Source of the DNA: Pseudevernia furfuracea | Lineage: Eukaryota; Ascomycota; Lecanoromycetes; Lecanorales; Parmeliaceae | NCBI GenBank assembly: GCA_022315425.1 | Contig: JAIUPT010000013.1 | Span: forward strand, 496,001 to 560,000 | Direction: 5' to 3' | Length of the DNA stretch: 64,000 nucleotides | Shown here: positions 31,926 through 42,718 of the stretch, piece by piece | How the letters are laid out: every line of letters begins with the position of its first letter | How positions within the stretch are numbered: position 1 is the stretch's first letter | Made by a program: the position numbers and the translations under genes | Notes under the pieces: generated by a model | The model's database searches: none | What the model saw: the letters and a program-made list of their open reading frames with translations, nothing else | What the model was told of the DNA's origin: nothing

Positions 31926-34900
31926 ATGGCCTTTATGGCGCAATTCTGTGTATTAGTATTCTTGCTGACATATTCACAGGAAGCTCGAGTCATTGCTCTG
32001 CCAACCGGCAACGCAACAAGGTTGTTTCTCACATCGATTTCCACCGAAAATCTCACTCAAAGTGTCTGGGGGGGTGCCATTACTACTCAATATCCACCCA
32101 CAACCACAGTACGAAACACGACACCCGGTACAAAGGGGGTCAGTGGCTGTTCCTTCCACCATCTGGAGAAATTGGGGTTTCACGTGCCCCTTTGACTAGT
32201 TAGGGACCTGATGTGATTCAGATCATCATTACAAGCCTCGAGACACAGGGTCGACCCTCTATAGAGCCGTTTCCGTCGTATACACCACCCCCCATCATAC
32301 TAACAACAGCGCCCCCCCGAAACCTTTTGCTAATCGCCAACACCTCCCAGCCACCCGTAGCATTTTCGACGAAGGCCATGAACAATATAAGCGCATTGCG
32401 GTTGCTAAAGAGCCACCTCCCATCGTCAAAGATGGAGAGAAGAGAGGCCACAGACTGTTTCCAGCCGGTCGCTACCGGAGCGTTGCCAGATCAGTTACCA
32501 TCGAGAGGAGATCATCCAGTCCCCAGACTTGGCATAGTTAGTCGCATATATCCCTCAACGATTTGAAATTGCCAAGAAAGCTGATACAATACTCCACCAC
32601 AGGCCCCACAGAGCAGCCCAGTCTCTACCAACAAATTCTATGCTAACCTTTTTCTTGGAGACCAGAGCCACGGGGTATGGACTCATCCGTACTCTGTGAC
32701 ATGGAGCAAAGGAAGTGGTAACGCTGGCAGTTGGGGCATGGCCGTCTCTCATATTGATGCAAATCAGAGAGTCGATGGGCCACAGAACACTGCCCTACCG
32801 GGAGCGCCAATACAATTTTTCTACAATCCCGTCGGCATTCAATCGGTCATCCTGTCCGCAGTAGAGCTAGGACCTTCCACGGTCTTGACAACCTCCAAGT
32901 TAACGGCATTCTCGGCCAACGCGATTCTCTCGCCCCAGGCAGGCTCTTCCTCCAACATTACATTTCCGCTTGTTGAGGGCATGGGATTCGTAACGGGCAT
33001 TTACAACAATCTTATGCCCACGCTTCAAAGCAGTGTCTTCTTCCGATCGGTCACCCAAGTAGCGTCTCCAAAGGTTGGTGTCTTCAAGTATCGAATTATT
33101 CTGGAAGATAACAAAAATTGGCTTCTTTACGCAATGCCAAGTAACAACCAAGACCCTCGCTTACAGCTGGTGTCGAACAAACAAATACAAGGTCTACGAT
33201 TTTGGTCAGGTACCATTCAAGTTGCGAAGAATCCTGCTGGCTCTCAGGGTGAGGCTCTTTATGACAAGTCGGCGGGAATTTACCCGGTCAGCGCAGCGGT
33301 CACGGGCTCTACTTTGAATGACCTTGGAGCTTATACTCTGGGATGGCGGACTCAAGGAGTGAATTTTTATTCACCTTCTTCGCTTCTAATGTACGCTTTA
33401 CCACATCATACCCAGTCTTTTGACAACGCAACCACCAAGCGCAAAACAAAACTACAGCTCCAGACAACTACAAAAGGAGTTGCAACAGCTGTTCTCGCTG
33501 ATAGGTATGTAAATTTCGGAGCAATTATTCCTTAATTCATATCACAGTTCGAGGCGCAAGACGTGTCTTGGGAGCATAAATGGCATTATGCCCCTTCATG
33601 CTGTCTCATTACTCCGAACTCTTTCTTGAAGAAGAAAGTCTGACTCTGAAATTTCCATAGCTGGACGATGCAAGAGCAAGGCCTACCTTTAGACATGGGT
33701 TTTGCACCTTGGACTCCAAGGACAAGAAGCAGATCGACCCTCTCCGCAGCGACAAAGCAGCTCATCCAACAGGTGGCCATCTCTGAGATCAATCAAGACT
33801 ACAACGCCCAGACCAATCTGGACAGCATGTATTTTAGTGGCAAGGCTCTAGCCAAATTCGCAATGAGTAAGGCACTTTTCTGGATCGTCTCTTCCTGTTC
33901 GAGACTGCTTTTGGAGTCGCGAGATTTGTTGCAGGAGCAAATTCCCCGTTTTACCCCCTAGTCTACTCCCCAGGCATGTCTTATACAAATACTTTCCACA
34001 AATGGGAATGCTGACTCCGAAATGTGCTAGTTGTATACACGACTCACGACCTGTTGAGCGAGCCCGACCTCGCTACCCAGGGATTGAATGAACTAAAGGG
34101 AGCCTTTGCTGTGTTTGTGACCAATCAGCAAAAATACCCATTGGTATATGATACAGTCTGGAACGGCGTTGTTTCCGTGGGAAGCTATCTCACAGGGGAA
34201 CCCCTCTTCGACTTCGGTAACACATATTATAATGATCATCATTTCCATAGCGGACACTTCATCTACGCTGCTGCGGTTATAGCGTACCTGGACCCTTCCT
34301 GGCTCACCCTCAACAAAGCGTGGGTGAACACTCTGGTTCGTGATGCTGCGAGTCCAAGCACGCAAGACAACATGTTTCCCTTCTCTCGGATGTTCGATTG
34401 GTATCATGGCCACTCGTTCGCCGCAGGCCTTTCCCAACTAGCCGACGGCAAAGACGAAGAGTCATCTTCCGAAGACGCCTTCTTCGCGTATGCAATGAAG
34501 ATGTGGGGCCATGTGATTGGCGATGCCTCAATGGAGGCGAGAGGGAATCTCATGCTCTCGATCCTAGCGAGGACTCTGGACAACTACTTCCTACTGTCCA
34601 GCGATAACAAGAACCAACCGGCGAACTTTATCGGCAACAAAGTCACCGGCATCGTACGCGTTCTCCACCCTCCTCTTCCAAGCCTGAGATCAGAATCCCG
34701 CTGATCAAATTCCCCACAGCTTTGGGAAAACAAAATCGACCACGTGACCTACTTCGGCGCCAACCCGGAGTACATCCAAGGGATCCACATGCTCCCCCTC
34801 AGCCCCGCGACAGCCCTAACGCGAAACCCTCGCTTCATCGCCGAAGAGTGGGACACATACTTCAACCGCACAGCGCCCTACCCTGCCTCCACTATCGCCG

Positions 34901-35055
34901 GTTGGAGGGGGGTTCTGTATGGGAATCTAGCATGCATTGACCCGCAGCAGGCTTGGGATTTCTTCGCCCAGCAGAATTTCGATGCGTCGTGGTTGGATCT
35001 CGGTGCGTCAAGGACATGGTATTTGGCTTTTGCTGCCGCAGTTGGAGGACTTTAG
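31926..35055 (+). CDS. Secreted endo-1,3-beta-glucanase, GH81
   Basis: Hydrolyses wall beta-1,3-glucan; fungal members act in cell separation. Six exons: 31926-32138, 32222-32536, 32603-33504, 33661-33866, 34031-34653 and 34720-35055, giving 864 aa. The N-terminus MAFMAQFCVLVFLLTYSQEA is a signal peptide. Family blocks are SSPVSTNKFYANLFLGDQ, GVWTHPYSVTW, LADSWTMQEQGLPLDMGFAP, and the catalytic region FDWYHGHSFAAG with DGKDEESSSED. Introns 3 and 4 are introner-like; introns 1 (83 bp, GTCAGT), 2 (66 bp, GTTAGT) and 5 (66 bp, GTACGC) are ordinary. The exact first exon is less sure than the rest, because CTGACATATTCACAG near 31967 could also be an acceptor. Confidence 0.9.
33505..33660 (+). repeat. 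Introner-like element 6, diverged (GH81 intron 3)
   Basis: 156-bp intron, sense, phase 2. Donor GTATGT; core TTCGAGGCGCAAGACGTGTC then GGGAGCATAAATGG; end GTCTGACTCTGAAATTTCCATAG-like. Splicing yields LADSWTMQEQ, as expected for GH81. Confidence 0.8.
33867..34030 (+). repeat. Introner-like element 7 (GH81 intron 4)
   Basis: 164-bp intron, sense, phase 1. Starts GTAAGGCACTTTTCTGG, includes TTCGAGACTGCTTTTGGAGT and GTTGCAGGAGCAAAT, and ends CTGACTCCGAAATGTGCTAG. Its terminal 20 bp are identical to elements 1 and 3 even though it is on the opposite genomic strand. Confidence 0.9.
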
Positions 35056-35358
35056 AGAGGCGAAGGAAAGAATGGAGAGGGCTATATGGAAAGAGGTGGA
35101 GGGTAAGTCATTAGATGAGTAGTACGGCATGCGGTTCATTGGCGTTGGATAGGGCACTGGGCGGGACAGATGGCATACGAATCTAATGATGCATGGGATG
35201 ACTATTGGAGATGTCGCCACCACAAGAAAGAGAAGACGGGTCTATAGAATTGAGTTGTTCTTTCAAACATACCAAATAATCCCAAATTTGCCCACGAGAG
35301 CCTTCCACGCCATATGCACGGCTGACTATCTAAGCGGCTTGACCGAATGCATCTGTAT
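35056..35358. other. Convergent 3' flanks, no gene seen
   Basis: Space between the GH81 stop and the stop of the minus-strand DUF1295 gene; no coding signal. Confidence 0.4.
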
Positions 35359-36462
35359 TCACAACTTGGGAATAAACATCGGCGTCTCCCTCTTCCACTT
35401 TTTGTAGTCCTCCCTGTCACCGTACCGCTTATCATACTTCCCCTCACTCATCGGCACCCCGCTGACCTTGAGCAAAAGAAAGCTGACAAAGGCCGGACTC
35501 ACACCGCACACCCCCGCCGCAATCACCCTCCCCAAGATCCCCCAGCCAGCCAACCCCATGCCCACCTGTCCCGGTCCGCTCATCAGAACCCCTCCGGCAA
35601 CGGTTGCGATACCTGTCCACAACGTAGCCTCGCCAAAGTAGTTCGGATGACGACTCTTGCTCCACAGTCCCCTCGTCAAGAAGTCCTCTTCGTGTTTCTT
35701 CTCCTTCTTCTCCTGCACCCATCCGTTTTTTTGACGATCGGCCACCACTTCAAAGGACAAGCCGCCCACGTAGAGCAAGACGCCGATGAGGTCGGTGATA
35801 CCGACTGCGGCAGGCAGGGACGCGAAGAGCGAGACCGGGAGGGAATTGATGGCCAGGACGGGCATCAGGCACAGGGACACCCAGGTCGCCTGCGCGAAGA
35901 ACGCTCCCAGGAATTTGGGCGAGGATTGTCGGATGTCGTCGAAGCGGGAGTCGGAACCGTCGGCGGAGATGCGCTGGAAGAGGTAGGTCCCCACTGTGAC
36001 GGGGATGGATTATTAGCCCATGAAGACCCCTCGAGTCCCATCGAGGGGGGGGGGGGCAGACATTGCACGAGCATAGTGATGTCCTATGATCGGGGAATCT
36101 GGAGACTCACATCTCGTAGCCCACACGCTCACCGCCGCGCTCAGCACCACTTGTCTCCAATTCAGCCCCGCTCCGCTCACGCCCCTCAATGCTCCCAAAA
36201 TGCTCGGCCAGGCGGGCTTCACCGCGCCGGCGGCTGCTGCTGCATACCGTGCTCTGATCGTAGGCAGGTACAGACTGAGGGCTGTGCAGGACAGGTAAGT
36301 GAGCGAGCCTGAGAGGTCGTAGAAACGCTCGGACTGGGCGATTATAGAGGGGACGGCGACACCGGCTTGCAGGGTGTAGGCGAGGGCGATGGAGGGAACA
36401 AGGGTGGAAAGGAAGGGACGGGAGAAGGTGGTGGCGTGCAGGAGGGTGGAGAGGACAGTCAT
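35359..36462 (-). CDS. DUF1295 / steroid 5-alpha-reductase-like integral membrane protein
   Basis: Exons (minus) 36462-36111 and 35993-35359 give 328 aa from the first in-frame ATG; the frame stays open to about 36540 but without ATG, so a missing short first exon is possible. Splicing of the 117-bp intron (GTGAGT donor, CACAG acceptor) gives VSVWATRLGTYLFQRI. Several hydrophobic segments span the protein, and the C-terminal SKSRHPNYFGEATLW with YKKWKRETPMFIP is the conserved signature of this superfamily. The reaction is not known; NAD(P)H-dependent lipid reduction is only inferred from the fold family. The intron contains a 12-bp C run in the sense strand. Confidence 0.8.
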
Positions 36463-36934
36463 AATTGCGGTGATAGTAAAATGGACAAGGACAGTCCAAA
36501 AGCGAGTTTGCAATGGCGGAAGCAGGTAACTATGTGCCTGACGAGGTGAGCATATTTACTTTATGTACATTTTCGGGATCGGTTTCAATTGTTGGACCCC
36601 TCTGACGGCATTGATTCCGAAACGAATACGAATACGACTTCAAAAAGTACCGCAATGCTCACGTTACAATCTTAAGATTTCGCCAAGGTTTAAGATCAAA
36701 GGTCAAGAATTGCTCGCTCGTCTCAGATACGGATGATACGTTGATACGATGATACGATGATATGATGATACGATGATACGAGCAGTATTGAATTCGGAGA
36801 TCTGGGACAAACGTCGAAATCAAGGAGTAGATTGCAACAGCGGTTTATTTTGTCGCTGCCATTGGCCGAGCCAAACAACGTGAATATATATACTAGAGCT
36901 GTTTGATCTGAACTCATTAAATTGGGAGAAAAGG
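36463..36934. other. Intergenic with octanucleotide tandem repeat
   Basis: Upstream region of the DUF1295 gene and 3' UTR of the Ca2+/H+ exchanger gene; the only notable structure is the microsatellite at 36726-36781. Confidence 0.4.
36726..36781. repeat. Microsatellite, GATGATAC-type units
   Basis: About six to seven imperfect copies of an 8-bp unit (GATACGAT and variants such as GATATGAT) in tandem. Confidence 0.8.
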
Positions 36935-38523
36935 CTATGACGAGCCTCCTGGCAGCAATGACAGCAGGCTGAGTTTTGTGCTGGTAACATTGTCCGGATA
37001 TACATACTAGAAGTTGTAAGCACGAGCTAAGATTTGTAAGAGGCTAGCGACAGAAGACTTACGAATGCGAGAGCGATAATAGTATACATGCCCAATAACA
37101 TGGCACCCTCAAGGTAATTCGACTTTCCATCCTGGCCAGTCGTCAGCTTCCGTTGAACTAATTCCTTGAGAGAAGAGGGGAAATGCACAGCAATCACATA
37201 GCTTGTAATCAACACGCTTAGAAAGAATACCACAGTCTCGAAGGTCTCAAAATGCAGCGTCATTGGCTTGCCCATGATCCATCCTAAAATGACCAGGAAA
37301 GGCGTCACAAGCAGCGCAATCTGCATACTGCTCCCGATCGCCACTCCGATTGCCAGGTCCATCTTGTTTTTCATAGCCACCACAACAGCAGTTACATGCT
37401 CCGCTGCATTGCCAACGATGGGAAGCAGTACAAGACCAATAAAGGTTTTGGAGATGTGGGCCGTTTGGACAATGCTGTCGATACTGTCCACGAGAAATTC
37501 CGCGCAGACGGCAACCAGAACAGTAATGAGGACGAGGGCAACGCCTGCGGCCGGAGGGGAAAGAACTCTGCCCTCTTCTTGCTCCACGTCTGCTTCGTGC
37601 TCTCCGTCCTGTTCCTCCTCGCCTTTTGCATCAAAGAGCTCCGAGTGAGTCCTCAGCTGGAAGATGAGATATAGCACATATAGCAATAGAAGTATGACAG
37701 CGGTCCCATGAGAGAGTATCAGAATGTTCTTTTCTTGGTTTGGGTCTGTGTCTTTCATAACAGCGTATAGTGTTGCCGGGATGATCAGGGAAGCTGTCGA
37801 AACGACCATAAGGGAGGACATGGTCGAGGCTACCACATCGTTGAAACTCTGCTGTGGATATTTGATGCCACCGGCTAAGAAACAGCAGCCGAGGACGAGA
37901 AGGATGTTGGAGAGGATGGAGCCGAGCATGGACGACTGGACTATGCGGATTTCGTCATTTTTGAGTGCAACGATGCTGACCTACAAGCTCAATTAGTTCC
38001 GCTGGGGTGCTCAAAGGTAGCGAGTCCATACAATCAATTCAACAGCGTTCCCGAATGTCGCATTGAGTAGACCACCTAGTGTCTGTCCCAGCTTTGCAGA
38101 TAATTCTTCCGTCGCGAAGCTAAGTAGTGAGGCAAGTGGTATGATGGCGAGGAAGTTCAGTATAAAGGTGGGAGCTGGACCCCATCCCACTGCTCCAGAC
38201 ACAATGCCCAATGGCACGAAGACTAAAAGCACATTGACATAGTTGCTGGTCAAAGTCTGTTGCACCTTACGCCCAAAATATGCTGGCCACTTGATGAGGG
38301 GTCTCTCATCGTCCTCCCATAGAGGAACGCCATTTGAAGTTTGAAAAAGGAGGGAAGTTCGTTCGTTGATGTGTTCGTTTATTGTACTGATCACACCACT
38401 TGAGGGATTGCCATTTTCTCGAGGTACGCTACGGCCGCTGCGCATGCTATTGTTCCGGCTAGTTGATGGCCTTCCATGGGTTCGAAACTTGGACTTTATC
38501 CCGGTGGCGGCTGGGTTGTCCAT
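36935..38523 (-). CDS. Vacuolar Ca2+/H+ exchanger, CAX/Vcx1 family
   Basis: Moves cytosolic Ca2+ into the vacuole in exchange for protons. Exons (minus) 38523-38032, 37980-37063 and 37006-36935 give 493 aa; introns are 51 and 56 bp. The chosen ATG gives MDNPAATGIKSKFRTHG, a hydrophilic cytosolic N-terminus of about 85 residues. The two alpha-repeat signatures are present: GGLLNATFGNAVELIVSIVA in the first half and IVGNAAEHVTAVVVAMKNKM with GVAIGSSMQIALLV in the second. An acidic loop (GEEEQDGEHEADVEQEEG) separates the halves. Splicing of the last intron gives LAFYVYPDN; the last exon codes for only 23 residues. Confidence 0.93.
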
Positions 38524-39523
38524 ATCGCAAGTCAGTCTCGTCAAGTGGGTGGGTAGATGAAGGAAGCGAGCGGCTTTAGATAGAGGAAGGTGGCCGGTGG
38601 CCAATGTAGGTGAGTGAGAGGAGTAGGATGACAAGGCTCCCTTTGTGGTATTGGAAGAGGGGTGGGAGGTAATATGAGAGCTTTTACTTACACATACTCT
38701 ATCCACGGTTCCGGATCCGAGTCTGGTCTGTATTGGCAGACTCTGGGCGCTGCAGGCCAATTGGACAAGAATCTGCTGCGCAAAAGGATTGGCAAAAGTA
38801 TGCTGACGTTCCTCGTGAATAGGTGGTAATATTGCAAAGGATTAATGAGTATTAATCAACTCGTTGACGTGGACGGTCGAGGGGGGTTGATGGAATATCC
38901 CCAGGAGTAGGAAGGAGCCCGCGAATCAAGAATGACACCAGCTTGGCGCATTGTGGCAGTGCTCTTGGCAGCGAAACTGGAAAAAGTGGAAATCTACTGC
39001 GGGTATATCCGCCACTAGCACGGGCCCTGTGGATGGCGGGGATGGATCATGCATCATGATGAATCGAGGATCGAGGCGCAAAAGGGGGTACTACAGTTAC
39101 TACCAGTGCTCTGTATATTGTATACCGTATAAAAAAAGCCCATGTGCACGCCTGTCACTGTGTCTGATAATACCTCTGTAGGGAGAGATGCTTTGCAAAC
39201 CTCTCACCGCCTCCCTATATCCTAAGCCTCTCTATATTTACAGACGTCTTAGTTACATGTAATAGATGAGCCCAAGTAGACGAGGAACCAATAATCTTTA
39301 TGGAGACCTGGCTCTTCACATCAGAGTACTGGAGAGCCGGATAGGTTGATACCAGTCGAACGACTGTCGCCCACATCTTCTTCATCACCTCAATTTCAGA
39401 TAACACCATCGTCATGAGTATCATTGAACTAAAATGAGTCACGCTACCAGCCACCAACCCAGTTCCAAATGACAGTTGTCCAGAGTTGCTTCCTATACCA
39501 CCCCACTGGCCCGAGCACCGAAA
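38524..39523. other. Intergenic, no gene seen
   Basis: Promoter of the exchanger gene and 3' flank of the lectin-like gene. Short ORFs only. Confidence 0.4.
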
Positions 39524-41243
39524 TCAAAAGGTATCCACATCGCCCACGTACGACCAAGTGACACCATCTATCGAACATTTCAGAGTCAGCGTTTCACCAT
39601 CCAGTTGTACATCAAGTCACAGGACAGATCCGGAGAGCAATATCGAAAAACGAAACACATGTGTTACCCCAAGAACATTCTTTGAGACTCGGGCGGATGA
39701 ACGCTAGGACGGAACAACCCCGAAATATGACATACCTGGTGCGAGTTGATATTCTTTCACATTCCCATCCTGAAAAGCATACACGTGTGACGCGGCGTTT
39801 GCAGCTATGGCGGAGTAGTTCTGGACCTGTGCCAAAACTCCAGAACTCGGCACTGAGGTCCAATCGCCCTTCGTGAAATTGAAGTAATTGACAGTGACAC
39901 CGCTTGGGCCTGTGCTCACAATGTCCAAGTAATCGGCTTCGGACACATTCCAGGTAAAGCCGGCAAGTGGTGCCTGTGTAGATAACTCGGAGATAGGGCT
40001 GCCTTCGTTGATTTTCCAGCCCTGGGATTCATTGAAGTCCGCTGAGCACAGTCCTTCGTTAGCGGTCTGATAAAATACAAGCAAAGTTCCGCTTTGGTTT
40101 TTTCCAGGCACAAAGTTAAAAGACAACCCTGTTCCGGGCATTGGATTGGCGTCCAATGTTAGCCATTGAGGCCCGGCGTTTGCCGTCGAGTTGAACAGTG
40201 CTAGCTTATCGTCGCTATTTTGACACACAAGCAGGAGATCGTTCGAGCAATCGTTACATTGATCGTGTCGAAACCAGAGTGTAGCTAAATTGGAACCATT
40301 GGCAGGAACCTCACTGAGGCTGGTTGTACTCCATAATTGGTCTTTCTGCCCGAAACTCGTAAATATTATGCTACCATTGTCGGCAATGTAGAATAGGCTA
40401 ATTTCCTATGAGTCGCAAAGAACAGTGAATTAGCTCATACCATGGTCAGGCAGTGAGAGCACCTACAATTAGCCAATCTGGAGGACCCGTGTAGGAAGCT
40501 GCGATCGGCGAGCCACTTTTCGCCGGTCCATGCGACTGACCGGACATATACCACTGGTTCCCGGTGTCATTTTTTCCAATCTCCCTAATCATGTTGTCTT
40601 CCGTTTGATACCACACTCGGTATTGTGTCACGCCATTGAGAGTCCAAACCAGCGAGGCAAGGTTTGTGGTATTGAGCAGTGTAGTGTTGAGCTTAGCTGT
40701 CGGCGTGGGAAAGGAAGATGTGGTCGACGTGGTCAAGATTGAGGCACCAGACACAGTACTTGAAGGCGAGCTTGACGATAAATTTATATCGGTCCTTGTT
40801 GAAGAGGGCGTTTGATCGCTCGAAGCAGCTGAGCTGATGGAGTGGTGGCTTTTACTTCCCAACCCACCACCTATCGCAGCAGCAGCAATTATGACGACAG
40901 TGCCCAGTGCTACGAGGATCAAGAGACCTTGCTTGCGTGGGCCACGATCTTTACCGGCGAGTGTGGTACGAGTATCGCCATCTATGTTGCTTGGTGTTTC
41001 GGGCGAGGCTTCAAAGATCTCGGGTTGAGGTGATGCGGTGGTTGATTGCTTGTATGTGTCGAATAGTGACGAATCGGGCTGTCGGGACTCCAAAGTACTG
41101 TAGACCTGGGGCGGATCAGGTTGTTGCCCGATCTCCAAAGTACTATGCTCCTGTCCTCGATTAGGTTGTTGTCCGACTTCTGGGGCACTATATAAATCAC
41201 GCTCGGACATCTGCATCTTCAAGGTAGTCCCTGCAAAGAGCAT
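39524..41243 (-). CDS. Membrane-anchored fucose-specific lectin-like protein
   Basis: Exons (minus) 41243-40467, 40405-39736 and 39567-39524 give 496 aa. The N-terminal ~100 residues are hydrophilic with three or four near-repeats of a 14-15-residue unit (YSAPEVGQQPNRGQ, HSTLEIGQQPDPPQ, YSTLESRQPD). A single transmembrane helix follows (GLLILVALGTVVIIAAAAIG), then a Ser/Thr-rich stalk and a ~300-residue domain with blades such as YRVWYQTEDNMIREI, SLFYIADNGSI and LLVFYQTANEGL, typical of the fungal fucose-lectin beta-propeller family. Topology is probably type II, lectin outside. Intron 1 (40406-40466) is ordinary; intron 2 is introner-like, and the last exon adds only DGVTWSYVGDVDTF. Sugar specificity is inferred from family, not shown. 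Confidence 0.8.
39568..39735 (-). repeat. Introner-like element 8, diverged (lectin-like gene intron 2)
   Basis: 168-bp intron, sense, phase 1. Donor GTATGT; the 3' end GCTGACTCTGAAATGTTC then GATAG is plainly related to the ILE end. The core is weakly kept (GAGTCTCAAAGAATGTTCTT), so this is an old copy. Confidence 0.65.
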
Positions 41244-42718
41244 GCTAGATTCACCAAATGTTCTTGCTCACAAGACCACAGGAAGAGAGCACGACGGAAG
41301 ATTAGGCGGTGGCTGTGCCAGTAATAGCCTTGCGCAGATCCATATTCTTGCAAGAACCACTTGCTTCTCCTGGGCTGATGAGAGCTCCTTCGTAGGATTG
41401 GCGCAAAGGAACATCATTGTGGCAGTGACAATAGCCTTCAGCCTCCGTCGAAATGGGTTTTTTGTGTCTGCGCATGAAACGCATGTATGACGACGCCTGC
41501 TCCCAAAGCTTTACTCACCAATTGCACAACCGGAAGGCTGTGCGATCCATGGGATTGTACATTTTCGCGAAACGTTCCTGTAGCCCTATGGTGTGGAAGC
41601 CGAGCGATCAAGTAGACACTTGATGGCAAAGGAGATCTTACGTTTCAAGGTGGGGGGTTTCACCAAAAACCTAAGTAGAGCAGATACGCTCTATCAATGG
41701 ACTGACATGCTTCAAAGATTGATAGGAGTCAAAATTGGACTCTCTTCGTCTGTGTGAGTCCATAGCTATCGTGGCAAAGGCAAAAGCTGGAAAGACGGAA
41801 AGAGAGGTGCAATGCGAAGGAAGAACAGTGGTACCAGATACAGGTTCTCCGGATGCCTCAGTTCCCTTCCCTCATGGTGAATTTGAACTTTTCCTGGTCC
41901 CAATCCACCAATTTTGCACATGGCAGAAGAGAGAGTAGACCGTTAGAGGGTCAATTGAAGTCAAGTCTAAAATCCCATTGATTTCAAGACTCAACACACT
42001 CTACATTTGAGTGTTCCCCTACTCTATGTGATTGATTGCCGACTTTGTGAAAAGTCTTGAGAAGATGAGAAGCTGAGAATTGAGATGAATGGGGATTCAA
42101 ATTGCTTTAGGTACCTTATAGCCTTATAGCCTTATACTCTAGCCTTATATAAATCGTCGAGGGGGTGGTTACTGGGTACTTTACTGTTAGTGTTAGTACA
42201 GTACCAGCGGCACGAGCGGCAATGTGGAGTTTCCCGTGTGTGCCGGACGGTGGACCCTGGAGTGAAATTCGGTAAGCAGGAGGCTTACAATAGGTACTCC
42301 TCCCTTCCTCCGCCGGTATACGCGGTATCAGCCTTTCAAATTCCTGTCTTTCTCTATCATTGCCCTTTTCTTCTCTGCTAAGAGAGTAACTTATCTTCTC
42401 CCTTACAAAATCATTCTTTACTATTTCTGCCCCTCTCGCGCTTTCAGTAAACCCCTGAATGATCGATCCACTCGGGCTGTGCACTGTGAACCCCATGTAA
42501 CAATCCTTTAACCAACTTTCTTTGACTGTTTCTCTTTTTTGTCATACTCCGTTCATAAGCAGACGCCGCCGGCTGAGACAAATCAGAAACCCGACCTCTG
42601 TTCCTCGGCGCCGGCATTCGCAGGCCCAATCTCAATAAGCTCCCATGGGGTGGACATCATTCGAATCCGCAGTCCTGGAAGAGTTTGCTGCGATTCAAGT
42701 ACCAGAAATAAGACCGAA
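41244..42718. other. 1.5-kb gap; promoters and a short tandem repeat
   Basis: Divergent upstream regions of the lectin-like gene and the carboxypeptidase gene. A CCTTATAG tandem (about three units plus variants) lies at 42114-42149, and a pyrimidine-rich stretch at about 42300-42550 fits a promoter for the + gene. No coding sequence is credible. Confidence 0.4.

Noticed and set aside
35994..36110. 117-bp DUF1295 intron considered as an introner because of its length
   Set aside because: No core and no CTGACTCCGAAATG end; its length is partly a poly-C run and simple sequence.
35347..36312. 321-codon + strand ORF
   Set aside because: Lies antisense to the DUF1295 gene whose protein signature and splice sites are clear; His/Gln/Arg-rich composition is an antisense artefact.
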